From positions 1 through 5,201 of the forward strand of contig CAYRFV010000351.1 of NCBI GenBank assembly GCA_964423545.1: DNA of 5,201 bases, written 5' to 3'. Source of the stretch: JALOOE01 sp964423545 (GTDB taxonomy: Bacteria > Chloroflexota > Anaerolineae > CG2-30-64-16). Every line of letters starts with the position of its first letter. Within the stretch, counting starts at the first letter, position 1. Under the pieces are notes generated by a model. The model made no database searches. It had not been told where the DNA came from and saw only the letters and a program-made list of their open reading frames with translations. Below, piece by piece: positions 4,754 through 5,201 of the stretch. The position numbers and the translations under genes are program-made.

Positions 4754-5201
4754 ATGCGCAGCCCACGCAGCGCCCGCATCGCGATTCTGGCGGACGTCCA
4801 CGCGAACCTGCCGGCGCTCTCGGCCGTGCTGGCGGATGCGCAGCAGCGCGGGTGTGAGCGGGTTTATCATGCCGGCGATCTCATCGCCATCGGCCCCTAC
4901 CCGGTCGAAGTGGTTGACCTGGCGCGCGCCAGCGGCATGATCTGCGTCCCGGGCAACCACGAGGCCTGGGTCACGACCGGCCTGCCGCCCGACCCTGTAC
5001 CGGGCCTGCAAGACGACGGTGAGCTCATGCACCAGCACTGGACGCATTCACGCCTCGACCGGGCGCGGCGGGACTTCATCCGGGGGCTGCCGTGGGCCAT
5101 CAGCGAGACGATCCAGGGCGTGCGCCTGGCGGTCGTGCACTTCGCCCTGGCCGCGGCAATCAGGCAAAACCACCCTCGTCAGGGCCGCCTTTCCACACCT
5201 G
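4754..5201 (+). CDS. Calcineurin-like metallophosphoesterase (YfcE/MJ0936-like), N-terminal part, apparently interrupted near 5150
   Basis: The frame is open from ATG 4754 to the window edge (149 codons). Metal-binding motifs of the family are clear: ADVHAN (residues 13-18; Asp14 and His16), HAGDLIAIGPYP (39-50; Asp42) and VPGNHEAW (65-72; Asn68 and His69). VRLAVVHFALA (123-133) gives the next conserved His129. Such proteins are two-metal phosphodiesterases or phosphatases acting in the cytoplasm; the substrate here is unknown. AAGGAGG (4745-4751) lies only 2 nt before the ATG. An in-frame GTG at 4742 overlaps the Nudix stop as GTGA and is an alternative start. Residues after about 132 (AAAIRQNHPRQGRL) do not look like the family. 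The +1 frame there encodes an AAA ATPase Walker A segment, so the gene is probably truncated by a rearrangement. Confidence 0.8.
   Translation, partial: MRSPRSARIAILADVHANLPALSAVLADAQQRGCERVYHAGDLIAIGPYPVEVVDLARASGMICVPGNHEAWVTTGLPPDPVPGLQDDGELMHQHWTHSRLDRARRDFIRGLPWAISETIQGVRLAVVHFALAAAIRQNHPRQGRLSTP
5148..5201 (+). pseudogene. 5'-truncated AAA ATPase fragment (AAA_14/DUF4143-like), continues past the right edge
   Basis: In the +1 frame relative to the metallophosphoesterase, 5148-5201 reads W, then PRQSGKTTLVRAAFPHL, up to the last base. This matches the P-loop region of the AAA_14/DUF4143 ATPase family, usually G-P-R-Q-S-G-K-T-T-L followed by an A-x-F-P segment. These proteins normally have some 20-40 residues before the P-loop; here that part is replaced by metallophosphoesterase sequence in another frame. 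No start codon or ribosome site belongs to it. It is probably a gene fragment joined to the phosphoesterase by recombination; an assembly error is the alternative. Only 17-18 codons are visible. Confidence 0.6.

Noticed and set aside
4430..5047. 205-codon minus-strand frame across the Nudix remnant and metallophosphoesterase
   Set aside because: The opposite strand carries recognisable Nudix and metallophosphoesterase motifs; this frame has none.

Overview
The window is high-GC bacterial DNA with strong Shine-Dalgarno sites. The sequence alone does not fix the taxon. The gene families and the short structured intergenic repeats would suit a Chloroflexota-like or other high-GC environmental bacterium, but that is only an impression.

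Layout. Positions 1-3486 hold a leftward gene train, read on the minus strand from 3486 down: an Hsp31/DJ-1-like protein, a bestrophin-like anion channel that overlaps it by 4 bases, a TMEM175-type potassium channel, a GDSL/SGNH-hydrolase homologue lacking the catalytic residues, and the first 17 codons of a Rossmann-fold NAD(P)-binding protein that runs off the left edge. Positions 3487-3722 are a divergent control region. It holds a textbook 19-bp palindrome of TetR-operator type, a second GC-rich 9-1-9 palindrome followed by a T-rich tract, and a good sigma70 promoter pointing right. A TetR/AcrR-type regulator follows at 3723-4334. Positions 4335-4745 are decayed DNA with a recognisable C-terminal Nudix hydrolase remnant and a 10-bp-arm palindrome. 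At 4754 a calcineurin-like metallophosphoesterase begins, but near 5150 its sequence appears to switch, out of frame, to the Walker A region of an unrelated AAA ATPase.

How the genes may work together. A TetR repressor sits divergent from a Hsp31/glyoxalase-III-like protein, with an anion channel and a K+ channel downstream. This recalls the logic of electrophile defence in other bacteria, where carbonyl detoxification is combined with ion flux that adjusts cytoplasmic pH. That is inference; no substrate can be read from the sequence. The right-hand end looks like a degraded and rearranged region. No rRNA, tRNA, CRISPR array or transposase is visible.
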